The notes under the pieces: model-generated
Database searches by the model: none
Seen by the model: the letters and a program-made list of their open reading frames with translations, nothing else
Told to the model about the DNA's origin: nothing
Made by a program: the position numbers and the translations under genes
Shown here: positions 26,708-35,444 of the stretch, in pieces
Position numbering within the stretch: position 1 is the first letter of the stretch
Layout: each line of letters starts with the position of its first letter
Assembly (NCBI RefSeq): GCF_006517275.1
Contig: NZ_CP041191.1
Location: forward strand, 496,001-560,000
From: Labrenzia sp. PHM005
GTDB lineage: Bacteria; Pseudomonadota; Alphaproteobacteria; Rhizobiales; Stappiaceae
Length of the DNA stretch: 64,000 bases
Direction of reading: 5' to 3'

Positions 26708-29700
26708 ATGCTTGATTGTCTCCTAATAGGCGATGAATCCCTCCTTGTTCAGTGTGGCGAACACCTGAAAGATCGCGGACACCGCATTGTTGCGGTTGTT
26801 TCATCCAATCCGGCTCTTCACAACTGGGCAGAAGCCCAAGGTATTTTGGCAACAGAGTGGGGCAACTCTCTTGAGGATGCTACGGCAGGCTTTCACTTCG
26901 ACTGGCTATTCAGCATTGCCAATCTGAGGATGCTTCCCGACACCGTTTGGCAACGGGCGCGCGCCGGTGCGGTGAATTTTCACGACGGACCTCTGCCACG
27001 ATACGCAGGTCTCAATGCACCGGCTTGGGCCATCCTCGAGGGTGAACAGCGCTTCGGTGTCACCTGGCATGAGATAGTGTCAGGTGCGGACAAGGGCCGG
27101 ATCTACACGCAAGCTGACTTTGACATCAGCCCCGACGAGACCAGCCTCACCTTGAATGCCAAATGCTTTGAGGCCGGTTACACAAGTTTTGTCGATCTCA
27201 TCGCCAAAGTGGACAGCAATACGCTAAACGGAATTGCGCAGGATTTTTCAAAACGCAGCTACTTCGGAAAAAACAAGCGCCCGACGCTTTCCGGAACACT
27301 CGACCTATCCCGGACATCAGAGGAGCTGTCGCGGCTTTTCCGGGCCCTTAGCTTCGGAGAGGGGTACGCGAACCCACTGGTCACGCCAAAATTGCGAACC
27401 AATCGCGGTCTATTCAAGATTACCAAACTCGATTTAACGCCGCCCGGTACTCCAAACGGGCCTGCCGGGACTGTTCTGCAGACCGGTCCAGACGGCGTGC
27501 TTGTAGCCACCGGCGACCAACCGATTTTGCTGGACGGTATTGCGATTGGCTCGGACGCAAACCTGGCACAGTCCGTAACGCTCAATGAACAACTACCTAT
27601 CTATTCTGCCGAAGAAGCGGCCGTCCTCGATGCCGCAGTCCTCGATGCCGTCCGTCATGAAGATGCAGATATTGCCACGATCAAAACGCTCGAAATACCG
27701 AGCCTTTTCGGAATCAAGGACGACGCTGAACGTGTGGCTGCGCCAGAAGTCCTGCCGTTGTCACTTCCCTCCTCAATGGCATCGCAGGACACCATTGCGG
27801 CAATCGTCCTGTTTGTCGGAAGGTTCTCGGGCCAAGACCATTTTGGTCTCGCTTATCTCGGACCAAAGAGCCCGTCGGTCGCGGATCAGTTTCCTGGCCA
27901 TTTTTCGGAAAGCCTTCCATTTCCGATCAATATCGATTGGCAGCGGCCCTTAAGCGCCCTTTATGACGACATCAATGCCAAGTTGGCGCAATTGCGGGAC
28001 AGGACTGCCCCCCTGTCCGATCTGATCTCCCGGGTGCCCGGGATGGCGCGGCCGGCATATACAATCGGAATTGTTGAAACCGAAGCAGCGAACACGCGGC
28101 CGGAGCTTCTGGCCGACTGTGCACTGACATTTAACGTTTCTGCCCAGGGCAAGGCTGCGCTGATCTTCGATCCGTCGCGGCTCTCGGCCGAAACGGCAAG
28201 ACAGTTTGCCAAGCGCGTTGAACTCGTTGCTGCTGTCCTATCTGACAAGGAACAAGTGGCCGCAGATGTCGCCATGATGTCCGAGGACGAGCGTGACCTT
28301 GTACTCAATCGCTGGAACGCGTCTGCCACGGATGTGGATCTGGAGATCTGCGTTCATCAGATGATTGAACGTCAGGCGGAGGCAACGCCGGACGCTCCGG
28401 CAGTTGCGCTGCACGATCAGTCCATCAGCTACCGGGAGCTGAACGGGCGCGCAAATCGCGTTGCCATGGAACTGCAAACACTCGGCGCAAGACCGGACAA
28501 GCTTGTCGGGTTGAACATTCCCCGGTCCATTGAGATGGTCTGCGGTGCCCTTGGAATTTTGAAATCGGGCGCTGCTTACGTTCCACTCGATCCCGACTTC
28601 CCAAATGATCGTCTGACCTACATGGTCGAAGACAGCGGTGCATCGGTTATCCTGTCCAGCCGCGCACTTCCAGAGCCGCTTACGGCGCCTGGTGTCCGGA
28701 CCGTGTTCATTGAGGACGTTCTGGCGCGCATTGCCTCAGCAGAACAGCCACAGACCGGCGTTCAATCAGACAATCTCGCTTATGTGATCTACACATCAGG
28801 TTCGACCGGACGGCCGAAGGGCGTGATGGTCGAGCACCGGAATGTCGTCAATTTCTTTGCAGGAATGGACGATCGCATTGAAATCGATCAGCAAGAACAA
28901 CCGGTCTGGCTTGCTGTCACAAGTCTTTCCTTCGACATCTCCGTCCTTGAACTTTTCTGGACCCTGACCCGCGGCTTCAAGGTCGTCATTCATTCCTCTG
29001 AAACGGCAACCTCGCAGGACAGCACAACACCTGAAGCGCAAGGCTCCGGGAAGGCGGCAAACGTCGATTTTGGGCTGTTTTTCTGGGGCTACAATGAAGG
29101 CGCCGGTCGCGACCTTTACAAGCTGCTCCTGGAGGGTGCCAAATTTGCCGACGAAAACGGCTTCACATCGGTCTGGACGCCAGAGCGCCATTTCCATTCC
29201 TTTGGTGGCCTTTATCCCAATCCGTCCGTTTCCGGTGCAGCGGTTGCGGCCGTTACGAGGAATCTCTCGATCCGAGCCGGCAGCTGCGTGCTTCCCCTTC
29301 ACCACCCGGCACGGGTTGCCGAGGAGTGGTCGGTGATCGACAACCTTAGCAACGGCCGGGTCGCCCTTGCTTTTGCGTCCGGCTGGATGCCCGAGGACTT
29401 TGTGCTACGCCCGGAAAACAGGCCGCCGAACAACAAGGCGGCCATGTACCGGGACATTGAAACCGTTCGGAAACTCTGGCGTGGAGACGCGGTGGACTTT
29501 GATTCCGGCGACAAGACTGTCAGCGTCGTCACGCAGCCTCGACCCGTTCAAAACGAACTGCCGGTCTGGCTAACCACAGCTGGTAACCCTGAGACTTATC
29601 GGGATGCAGCCCGCAACGGGGCCAATGTTTTGACCCACCTTCTCGGGCAATCCATCGATGAGCTGGCTGGCAAGATCAAGATCTATCGGGACACCCTGAT

Positions 29701-31351
29701 TGAATGCGGCCGCAATCCGAATGACTACAAGGTCACCCTGATGCTGCACACGCTCCTCGGAGAGGACCGGGATGAGGTGATGGACCGCGCGCGTGGTCCA
29801 ATGAAGGAATATCTACGCAGCGCGGCAGCGTTGATTAAGCAATACGCTTGGGCGTTTCCAGCTTTCAAGAAGCCGGAAGGTGCGAGCAATCCAATGGATA
29901 TCGACCTGCAGACGCTCTCGGAAGACGAGCTGGACGCGATCCTGGAGTTTGCATTCCTACGCTACTTTGAAGACAGCGGGCTGTTCGGTACGGTCTCCGA
30001 TGCGCTCAAGCGCGTGGAACAAATCAGTGCCATCGGTGTCAACGAGGTCGCCTGCTTAATCGATTTTGGTGTGCCTCAGGACATCGCCCTTGACCGGTTG
30101 AAGCCCTTGGCCGAGGTTGTTCGGCGCGTAAACGCGGGCGAAGTACAAATGCCCGTCGAGCATACACCGCCCGTCGGCGCGGGCCTCGCCGCAGACCTTG
30201 CCCGCCACAACGTCACGCACATGCAGTGCACGCCGTCCATGGCGCGGATGTTCCTCACCCGCGAAGAAGATCGGGCAGCATTTTCCAGGATCCAGCATCT
30301 CTATATCGGTGGGGAACCGTTCCCGGGGTCGCTCCTGAAGGACATTCGGGCATGCACTTCGGCCTCGGTCACAAACATGTATGGCCCGACCGAGACGACG
30401 ATCTGGTCATCGACTGCAAAAGTGGGCGCTCCTGAGCAGACAATTCCGCTGGGAACGCCAATTGCCAACACCCAGCTCTATGTGCTTGACGCCAGAAATG
30501 AACCTGCAGCTCCGGGCCAACCCGGCGAACTGTTCATAGGTGGCGAAGGAGTCACACGCGGATATTTCCAGCGTCCGGAGCTGACCGAAGAGCGGTTCGT
30601 GACAAACCCGTTCGCGCCCGGCCGCATGTACCGTACCGGAGATCTCGTATGCAGGCTTGAAGATGGCAGCCTGCAATTCCTGGGGCGAACGGACCACCAG
30701 GTTAAGGTGCGGGGATACCGGATCGAGCTTGGTGAAATCGAGTCCCGGATTGCTGCGCATTCCGGCGTGGTCGAGACCGTTGTCACCGCACGCGAAGACC
30801 GGGCTGATGATGTCCGGTTGGTCGCCTATGTTCGGACCCGGTCTGGATCGCTCGACGAAGCCGTGTTGCGCTCGGAGCTGCATGACGCGCTGCCGGAATA
30901 CATGGTTCCCGCTCATTTCGTCGTGTTGGAGGCTTTCCCGCTCACACCAAATGCAAAGATTGACCGGAAAGCTCTGCCAGCACCTGATGCAACGGTTCGC
31001 GAGACGGCCCAAAGTGCCTTTGTCGCGCCAGAGAGCGACATGCAGAAATCCATCGCGGATGCATATCAGCGGATCCTCGGGCTGAGCCAGGTGGGGCAGA
31101 ACGACAACTTCTTCAACCTTGGCGGACATTCCCTGCTTGCGGTCCAGCTCCACCGGGACCTGAAAGTCAGTGTGGCTCCAAATCTAACAATCACCGACAT
31201 CTTCCGTTTTCCGACCGTTGGCGGCCTTGCCGGACACCTGACGGACGGCGGCCGCGCTGATGAGCGCCTCGGCGAAGTTGCAAGCAGGGCGGCCAAGCGC
31301 CGGGCGGCGCTAAGCGCACGGCGGCAAGCCCTCTCCGGGAACCGGGGGTGA
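26708..31351 (+). CDS. Hybrid NRPS: formyltransferase - partial condensation - adenylation with inserted luciferase-like monooxygenase - PCP
   Basis: 1547 residues. Residues 1-190 are a formyltransferase-like domain with N90 and H92 in NFHDGPLP and D128 in GADKG, matching the catalytic Asn/His/Asp of Fmt-type enzymes. Residues about 355-540 resemble only the C-terminal half of a condensation domain; no HHxxxDG is present. The adenylation domain starts near 549 (YTSGSTGRPKG, SFDISVLELF), is interrupted at about 786-1140 by an FMN-dependent luciferase-like monooxygenase (VDFGLFFWGYNEG ... WTPERHFHSFGG), and resumes to NMYGPTETT and NAKIDRKAL. The carrier Ser lies in GGHSLLAVQL near 1475. This is the architecture of the MupA/Atu3671 family. 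Hand alignment gives the specificity code D-I-L-Q-Y-G-M-I-W-K, close to the glycine code. Confidence 0.9.
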   Translation: MLDCLLIGDESLLVQCGEHLKDRGHRIVAVVSSNPALHNWAEAQGILATEWGNSLEDATAGFHFDWLFSIANLRMLPDTVWQRARAGAVNFHDGPLPRYAGLNAPAWAILEGEQRFGVTWHEIVSGADKGRIYTQADFDISPDETSLTLNAKCFEAGYTSFVDLIAKVDSNTLNGIAQDFSKRSYFGKNKRPTLSGTLDLSRTSEELSRLFRALSFGEGYANPLVTPKLRTNRGLFKITKLDLTPPGTPNGPAGTVLQTGPDGVLVATGDQPILLDGIAIGSDANLAQSVTLNEQLPIYSAEEAAVLDAAVLDAVRHEDADIATIKTLEIPSLFGIKDDAERVAAPEVLPLSLPSSMASQDTIAAIVLFVGRFSGQDHFGLAYLGPKSPSVADQFPGHFSESLPFPINIDWQRPLSALYDDINAKLAQLRDRTAPLSDLISRVPGMARPAYTIGIVETEAANTRPELLADCALTFNVSAQGKAALIFDPSRLSAETARQFAKRVELVAAVLSDKEQVAADVAMMSEDERDLVLNRWNASATDVDLEICVHQMIERQAEATPDAPAVALHDQSISYRELNGRANRVAMELQTLGARPDKLVGLNIPRSIEMVCGALGILKSGAAYVPLDPDFPNDRLTYMVEDSGASVILSSRALPEPLTAPGVRTVFIEDVLARIASAEQPQTGVQSDNLAYVIYTSGSTGRPKGVMVEHRNVVNFFAGMDDRIEIDQQEQPVWLAVTSLSFDISVLELFWTLTRGFKVVIHSSETATSQDSTTPEAQGSGKAANVDFGLFFWGYNEGAGRDLYKLLLEGAKFADENGFTSVWTPERHFHSFGGLYPNPSVSGAAVAAVTRNLSIRAGSCVLPLHHPARVAEEWSVIDNLSNGRVALAFASGWMPEDFVLRPENRPPNNKAAMYRDIETVRKLWRGDAVDFDSGDKTVSVVTQPRPVQNELPVWLTTAGNPETYRDAARNGANVLTHLLGQSIDELAGKIKIYRDTLIECGRNPNDYKVTLMLHTLLGEDRDEVMDRARGPMKEYLRSAAALIKQYAWAFPAFKKPEGASNPMDIDLQTLSEDELDAILEFAFLRYFEDSGLFGTVSDALKRVEQISAIGVNEVACLIDFGVPQDIALDRLKPLAEVVRRVNAGEVQMPVEHTPPVGAGLAADLARHNVTHMQCTPSMARMFLTREEDRAAFSRIQHLYIGGEPFPGSLLKDIRACTSASVTNMYGPTETTIWSSTAKVGAPEQTIPLGTPIANTQLYVLDARNEPAAPGQPGELFIGGEGVTRGYFQRPELTEERFVTNPFAPGRMYRTGDLVCRLEDGSLQFLGRTDHQVKVRGYRIELGEIESRIAAHSGVVETVVTAREDRADDVRLVAYVRTRSGSLDEAVLRSELHDALPEYMVPAHFVVLEAFPLTPNAKIDRKALPAPDATVRETAQSAFVAPESDMQKSIADAYQRILGLSQVGQNDNFFNLGGHSLLAVQLHRDLKVSVAPNLTITDIFRFPTVGGLAGHLTDGGRADERLGEVASRAAKRRAALSARRQALSGNRG

Positions 31352-31361
31352 CGGCACAGCC

Positions 31362-32033
31362 ATGCTTTGGAATCTCTTTCCGAGCGAGGTTAAGATCGCC
31401 GTGGGAGATCCGCGCGCCAGAAAACCGACCGGATATCCGGATGAGGAAACCCATGTGGCCAATGCGGTTACGTCGCGCCGGTCGGAGTTTTTTGCTGGAC
31501 GGGAGTGCGCCCGCAAAGCGATGCGAGACCTTGGCTTTCAGCCAACTGCCATTGGTGTACGCCCCGATCGCAGTCCGATCTGGCCCAACGGTTTGATTGG
31601 CACCATCAGCCACAGCAGAACACTGTGTCTCGCGGCGGTCGCGCTGCAGAATGACGATGCTCTCTCAATCGGACTCGATATTGAACCCGATTCACCTCTC
31701 CCCGAAGACATGTGGGACACCATTTGTACTTCAAACGAACGTAGCTGGCTTGCCGGGCTACCTAGTGACCAACGGACTCGGCAGGCACTCAGGATGTTTA
31801 CGGCCAAGGAAAGTGCTTACAAGGCGCAGTACCCGCTCACGCAGGAGTTTTTGGAGTTTGAGGATCTGGAAATCGCATTTTACGGACATGATTTCTCCGC
31901 AGTGTTCCAGCGCAGTGTCCCGAGCTTTGCCAAGGGGACAAAACTGCGGGGCCGCCAGGTGATTTATCACGGGCATGTCGTGTCAGCGGTCTGTGTCGGA
32001 TCTGATCAATTCAACAAAGGCGCAGTGTCATGA
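31362..32033 (+). CDS. 4'-phosphopantetheinyl transferase, EntD/Sfp type
   Basis: 223 residues. The three family motifs are present: GTISHS (P1/P2 region), GLDIE near residue 105 with the Mg-binding Asp, and FTAKESAYKAQYP with the W/FxxKEAxxK-type signature. It moves the phosphopantetheine arm of CoA onto carrier-protein serines, here presumably the PKS ACP and the NRPS PCP. It starts 10 bp after the NRPS stop and its own stop overlaps the next ATG by 4 bp, so it is part of the NRPS transcript. A dedicated activating enzyme argues that the megasynthases are a self-contained functional locus. Confidence 0.93.
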   Translation: MLWNLFPSEVKIAVGDPRARKPTGYPDEETHVANAVTSRRSEFFAGRECARKAMRDLGFQPTAIGVRPDRSPIWPNGLIGTISHSRTLCLAAVALQNDDALSIGLDIEPDSPLPEDMWDTICTSNERSWLAGLPSDQRTRQALRMFTAKESAYKAQYPLTQEFLEFEDLEIAFYGHDFSAVFQRSVPSFAKGTKLRGRQVIYHGHVVSAVCVGSDQFNKGAVS

Positions 32034-33274
32034 GCGAAAGAGCAGACCAGCGCGGTGGACGAGTGCTTTTCGTCACCGCTGTACGGTTGCGCAGAGGACC
32101 GAGGGGTTTGCAGCTGGATGACCAGACCTGCGCCGGCCTTTCCCAGTGGGCCAAAAGTTTCGAACATGTCACTTATATGGGCATTGAGCAGCCCACCGAT
32201 CTGGAAGACGACACCACGGTCACCTGGATCGATATTGCCGACCTTGACTGCCGCGACCAGCTCACGGTCGTTGCGCTCCCGTTCGCATATAAAATCGGAC
32301 GATTTTTCAAAGACTACACATCAACCCGGCAGGCGCTTGCCGAAGAGATCGCCAAAGCAGATCACTTGTGTTTCACGCTCGGCTACTTGTTTGGTGACTG
32401 GGCCGCTGTGGCAGCTCTGGAAGCGATCAAACAAAATCGGGACTATGCCGTTTGGTTTGACCGGGTCGAGCACGATGTTATTCGCAGAACGCTGCCCGCG
32501 ATACCGCTTAAGCGGCGGATCAAGGAAGTCGTGACGCTGCCCGTGATGGTCCGGTACCATGAGTATCTGATCCGGCACAGCAAACTAGGCTTGTTTCAGG
32601 GGCAAGATACGCTGAGGGCCTATGCGGCCCATTCAGACAACCCCCATTGTGTTTATGATGTTCACACGCAGTCCAGCGATTTGATCAGTGCGGCAGCGCA
32701 GGAAGAGAAAACCAAACGCGCGCAACTCGGCGCGCCGCTCAAAATCCTTTATGTGGGGCGCGTCTCGGAGATGAAGGGACCGCTCGATTGGGTCGAGGCT
32801 ATCTCGAATGCGGTCCAAGCCGGTGTCCCATTGCAAGCAAAGTGGATCGGAGACGGTCCTCTTCTGACAGATATGAAGCAAAGAATTTCAACGCTTAAGC
32901 TGGAAACTCAAATCGAATTGCCAGGATTTTCGTCTGACCGGAAGGCAATTCTTACGGAAATGCGCGATGCCGATCTTTTCGTCTATTGCCACAAGACGCA
33001 GGAATCGCCCCGATGCCTTATTGAGGCGCTTGTCTCAGGGTGCCCGATCGTGGGCTACCAATCGTCATACTCCGATGACCTTGTAAGCCAAAATGGCGGC
33101 GGGATCGGCACGCCGCTCAATGACCCAGCAGCCCTTAGTGTGGAACTCCAGAACCTGAACCATGATAGGGGCCGTCTGGCTCAGCTTGTAAAGGCTGCCG
33201 CCGCAGATGGAAGCCGGTTCGACGAACAAACCCTTTATGCCCATAGAGCCGGCCTCATTCGAGAGTATGCGTGA
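32030..33274 (+). CDS. Glycosyltransferase family 4 coupled to the PKS/NRPS locus
   Basis: 414 residues, GT-B fold. The C-terminal domain has LKILYVGRVSEMKGPLDWVE, AKWIGDGPL, ELPGFSSDRK and DLFVYCHKTQESPRCLIEAL, covering the donor loop and E-x7-E region. The N-terminal half is less typical but includes RVLFVTAV and a hydrophobic alpha/beta pattern. It overlaps the phosphopantetheinyl transferase by 4 bp (ATGA) and the next gene by 4 bp, so translation is coupled. Its membership in the NRPS transcript suggests it either glycosylates the PKS/NRPS product or builds the glycan that receives it; the sequence cannot decide between these. Confidence 0.85.
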   Translation: MSERADQRGGRVLFVTAVRLRRGPRGLQLDDQTCAGLSQWAKSFEHVTYMGIEQPTDLEDDTTVTWIDIADLDCRDQLTVVALPFAYKIGRFFKDYTSTRQALAEEIAKADHLCFTLGYLFGDWAAVAALEAIKQNRDYAVWFDRVEHDVIRRTLPAIPLKRRIKEVVTLPVMVRYHEYLIRHSKLGLFQGQDTLRAYAAHSDNPHCVYDVHTQSSDLISAAAQEEKTKRAQLGAPLKILYVGRVSEMKGPLDWVEAISNAVQAGVPLQAKWIGDGPLLTDMKQRISTLKLETQIELPGFSSDRKAILTEMRDADLFVYCHKTQESPRCLIEALVSGCPIVGYQSSYSDDLVSQNGGGIGTPLNDPAALSVELQNLNHDRGRLAQLVKAAAADGSRFDEQTLYAHRAGLIREYA

Positions 33275-34398
33275 TGACCTGGGTTCGGGTATTTTTGATT
33301 TTGGGCTGTGGGCTGTTCCTGACAATCGCCGTTACCGTTACGGTCGTCTCTTTGTCCAGTGGACCGGCCCTGACGACAACCGGCTTTCCATCCCTGCCTC
33401 AAGACGGTGAGACACCTGCCGTGCAAAAGATCTTCATTTCCGGGCACAGCCTGACCGATCGTCCAATGCCCGAGATGCTGGCGGCAATTGCTAAGAGCTC
33501 CGGACAACCGGTCACCTGGAACATGCAGCATATCGGCGGCTCTTCGATCAAACAGCGCAGCCATGGACTGGACGACCAGTCGCCCTGGTCCGGATACAGT
33601 GACGGGACGGATCGGGACGGTGCCCCCATCAATGTCTTGGAGACGCTCGCTGCCAGTCCTGCAGAGGATACCCAGCCTTATGATGTATTCTTGATCACCG
33701 AACAACACCGTCTGCTGGATTCCCTCGTGTGGCAGGAAACCCCTCGGTTCCTCCGGGCATATCAGGATGTGTATCACGCGCATAATCCGACTGGACAAAG
33801 CTACTTCTACGCGCCCTGGCTGGATGTTGCGAACCTTGAAGATCCATCTTCATGGATCACCTATGAACGCAAGGCCTGGCCAGTCTGGCAATGTGCCGTT
33901 GCAACTGTCAACGCAGGGCTCGCGAATGACGGCCGGGAAGACAGGATCATGCTGGTCCCGGCTTCGCTGGCATTGGCCGACCTAGTGGAGCAGCTGACCT
34001 CTGCGCCGGCAGGGCTGCCAGGTTTCAAGGATATGCCTGCGCAAGATATCCTTGCCGCATTGTTCAGTGACAGTGTTCACCTGACCCCCTTGGGCAACTC
34101 GTTCATGGCAGCCATTGTCTATGGCACACTGTCGGGACGTTCCATACCGCAGACAGAATTTGCAAACCTGCCCGATGACCAGTCAGCAACCCTTCAGGAC
34201 ATCGCCAATCGTTTCATTACGACCTATCGCACCCAGATGCCAACCTTCGGCGAGAGCTGCACGGAAATGGTGCCACCCTCCTTCAAGGTCGCCTACCCGG
34301 CCTACACCGAAGAAATGGCGAGACAAAGTGGAACCGGTTTCTTAAAGGCCCGGCTCCAGCGTCTCAAGGAAACCCTGAGCTATTTCCGGCGCCTTTGA
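33271..34398 (+). CDS. Membrane-anchored SGNH/GDSL-like hydrolase
   Basis: 375 residues. A single hydrophobic segment at about 7-28 acts as a signal anchor, placing the rest in the periplasm. IFISGHSLTD (Ser60) corresponds to the GDS block with Ser as nucleophile, HIGGSS near 88-92 fits the oxyanion Gly block, and SDSVHLTPLGN near 265-274 supplies the D-x-x-H pair. SGNH enzymes add or remove O-acyl groups. The GTG start overlaps the glycosyltransferase stop by 4 bp, with an alternative ATG at 33274. As the last gene of the NRPS-led operon it is a candidate for placing the product on a glycan, or for removing it, in the periplasm. I do not recognise a closer subfamily. Confidence 0.7.
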   Translation: MMTWVRVFLILGCGLFLTIAVTVTVVSLSSGPALTTTGFPSLPQDGETPAVQKIFISGHSLTDRPMPEMLAAIAKSSGQPVTWNMQHIGGSSIKQRSHGLDDQSPWSGYSDGTDRDGAPINVLETLAASPAEDTQPYDVFLITEQHRLLDSLVWQETPRFLRAYQDVYHAHNPTGQSYFYAPWLDVANLEDPSSWITYERKAWPVWQCAVATVNAGLANDGREDRIMLVPASLALADLVEQLTSAPAGLPGFKDMPAQDILAALFSDSVHLTPLGNSFMAAIVYGTLSGRSIPQTEFANLPDDQSATLQDIANRFITTYRTQMPTFGESCTEMVPPSFKVAYPAYTEEMARQSGTGFLKARLQRLKETLSYFRRL

Positions 34399-34441
34399 CG
34401 GTGCATGGACGATGTCACCATCTGGCGTTGTTTCCTGGCAA

Positions 34442-35284
34442 TCAGTCCGCGATCACTTCCTGGCGTTGGGAGCCAAGGCCCTCGATGCCGAGTTCAACGA
34501 CATCTCCGGCTTTCAGATAACGGGGCGGTTTCATGCCCATGCCGACACCCGGAGGTGTCCCGGTGGAGATAACATCTCCGGGATGGAGCGTCATAAACTG
34601 GCTCAGATAGGAGATGAGGTGCTTGACCGAATAGACCATGGTGCGGGTCGAGCCGTCCTGAACCTTTTCGCCGTTCACCGACAGCCAGAGTTTCAAGTCC
34701 TGAGGATCGGCAACTTCATCGCGTGTGACCAGCCATGGGCCGAGCGGACCAAAACTGTCACAGGATTTCCCCTTGGTCCATTGACCGGCACGCTCGGCTT
34801 GATAGGCGCGCTCGGAAACGTCATTGGCGACAGCATACCCAGCAATGTGAGCCAACGCGTCGTCTTCAGTGACGTATTTGGCCGTTTTACCGATGATGAC
34901 CGCCAGCTCAACTTCCCAATCGGTTTTCTCGCTGCCACGCGGTAGCAAGGTCGGATCGTTGGGGCCACAGATGGCGCTGGTGGCCTTCATGAAGATGATC
35001 GGCTCCGGTGGCACTTCCATGCCCGCTTCTTCTGCGTGATCCGCATAGTTGAGGCCAATGCAAATGAACTTGCCAGTCCCGGCAACAGCCGGTCCAAGGC
35101 GTGTGCCGGGGGTAACCTCCGGCAGGTTCTGCGTGTCGATGCCGTGCAATGCGGACAGGCCAACATCGGACAGAACCGCACCGCTGATATCCGGCACGAT
35201 GCCAGTCAGATCCCGGATCTTGCCATCACCGTCCAGAAGACCCGGTTTTTCGGCGCCTGGCGCTCCATGCCGCAGCAGTTTCAT
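34442..35284 (-). CDS. Fumarylacetoacetate hydrolase (FAH) family protein
   Basis: 280 residues. The FAH fold is clear from FICIGLNYADHAEEAGM, KATSAICGPNDP, DWEVELAVIIGK with its metal-binding Glu residues, YAVANDVSERAYQ, KSCDSFGPLGPWL, and VISTGTPPGVGMG. Members cleave C-C bonds or decarboxylate or hydrate 2-keto acids (ureidoglycolate lyase-like, 2-hydroxyhepta-2,4-diene-1,7-dioate isomerase-like, acylpyruvase). The substrate is unknown. A GGGGGA ribosome-binding site precedes the ATG. It lies at the end of a run of minus-strand genes with glutathione transferase and creatinase, but the gap of 160 bp leaves room for its own promoter. Confidence 0.85.
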   Translation of the reverse strand: MKLLRHGAPGAEKPGLLDGDGKIRDLTGIVPDISGAVLSDVGLSALHGIDTQNLPEVTPGTRLGPAVAGTGKFICIGLNYADHAEEAGMEVPPEPIIFMKATSAICGPNDPTLLPRGSEKTDWEVELAVIIGKTAKYVTEDDALAHIAGYAVANDVSERAYQAERAGQWTKGKSCDSFGPLGPWLVTRDEVADPQDLKLWLSVNGEKVQDGSTRTMVYSVKHLISYLSQFMTLHPGDVISTGTPPGVGMGMKPPRYLKAGDVVELGIEGLGSQRQEVIAD

Positions 35285-35444
35285 GTCTTGGTCCCCCAGT
35301 CGGCCCGATCACTTGCACTGGCAACTAAATCGCATGTTCGAAGCCGAACGGAAACCACAGTTATTGAAAAAAATACGGAGCTTCTGACGAAGGCGGGAGA
35401 CTACGGATAATACCAGAGCCTCCAGCCGACAGTTTCAGGATCTG

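Noticed and set aside
19942..33274. Siderophore biosynthesis cluster
   Set aside because: The MLM-NRPS and PKS resemble a siderophore-associated family, but no TonB receptor, exporter, ferric reductase or Fur-like site is seen in the window. Kept open, not asserted.
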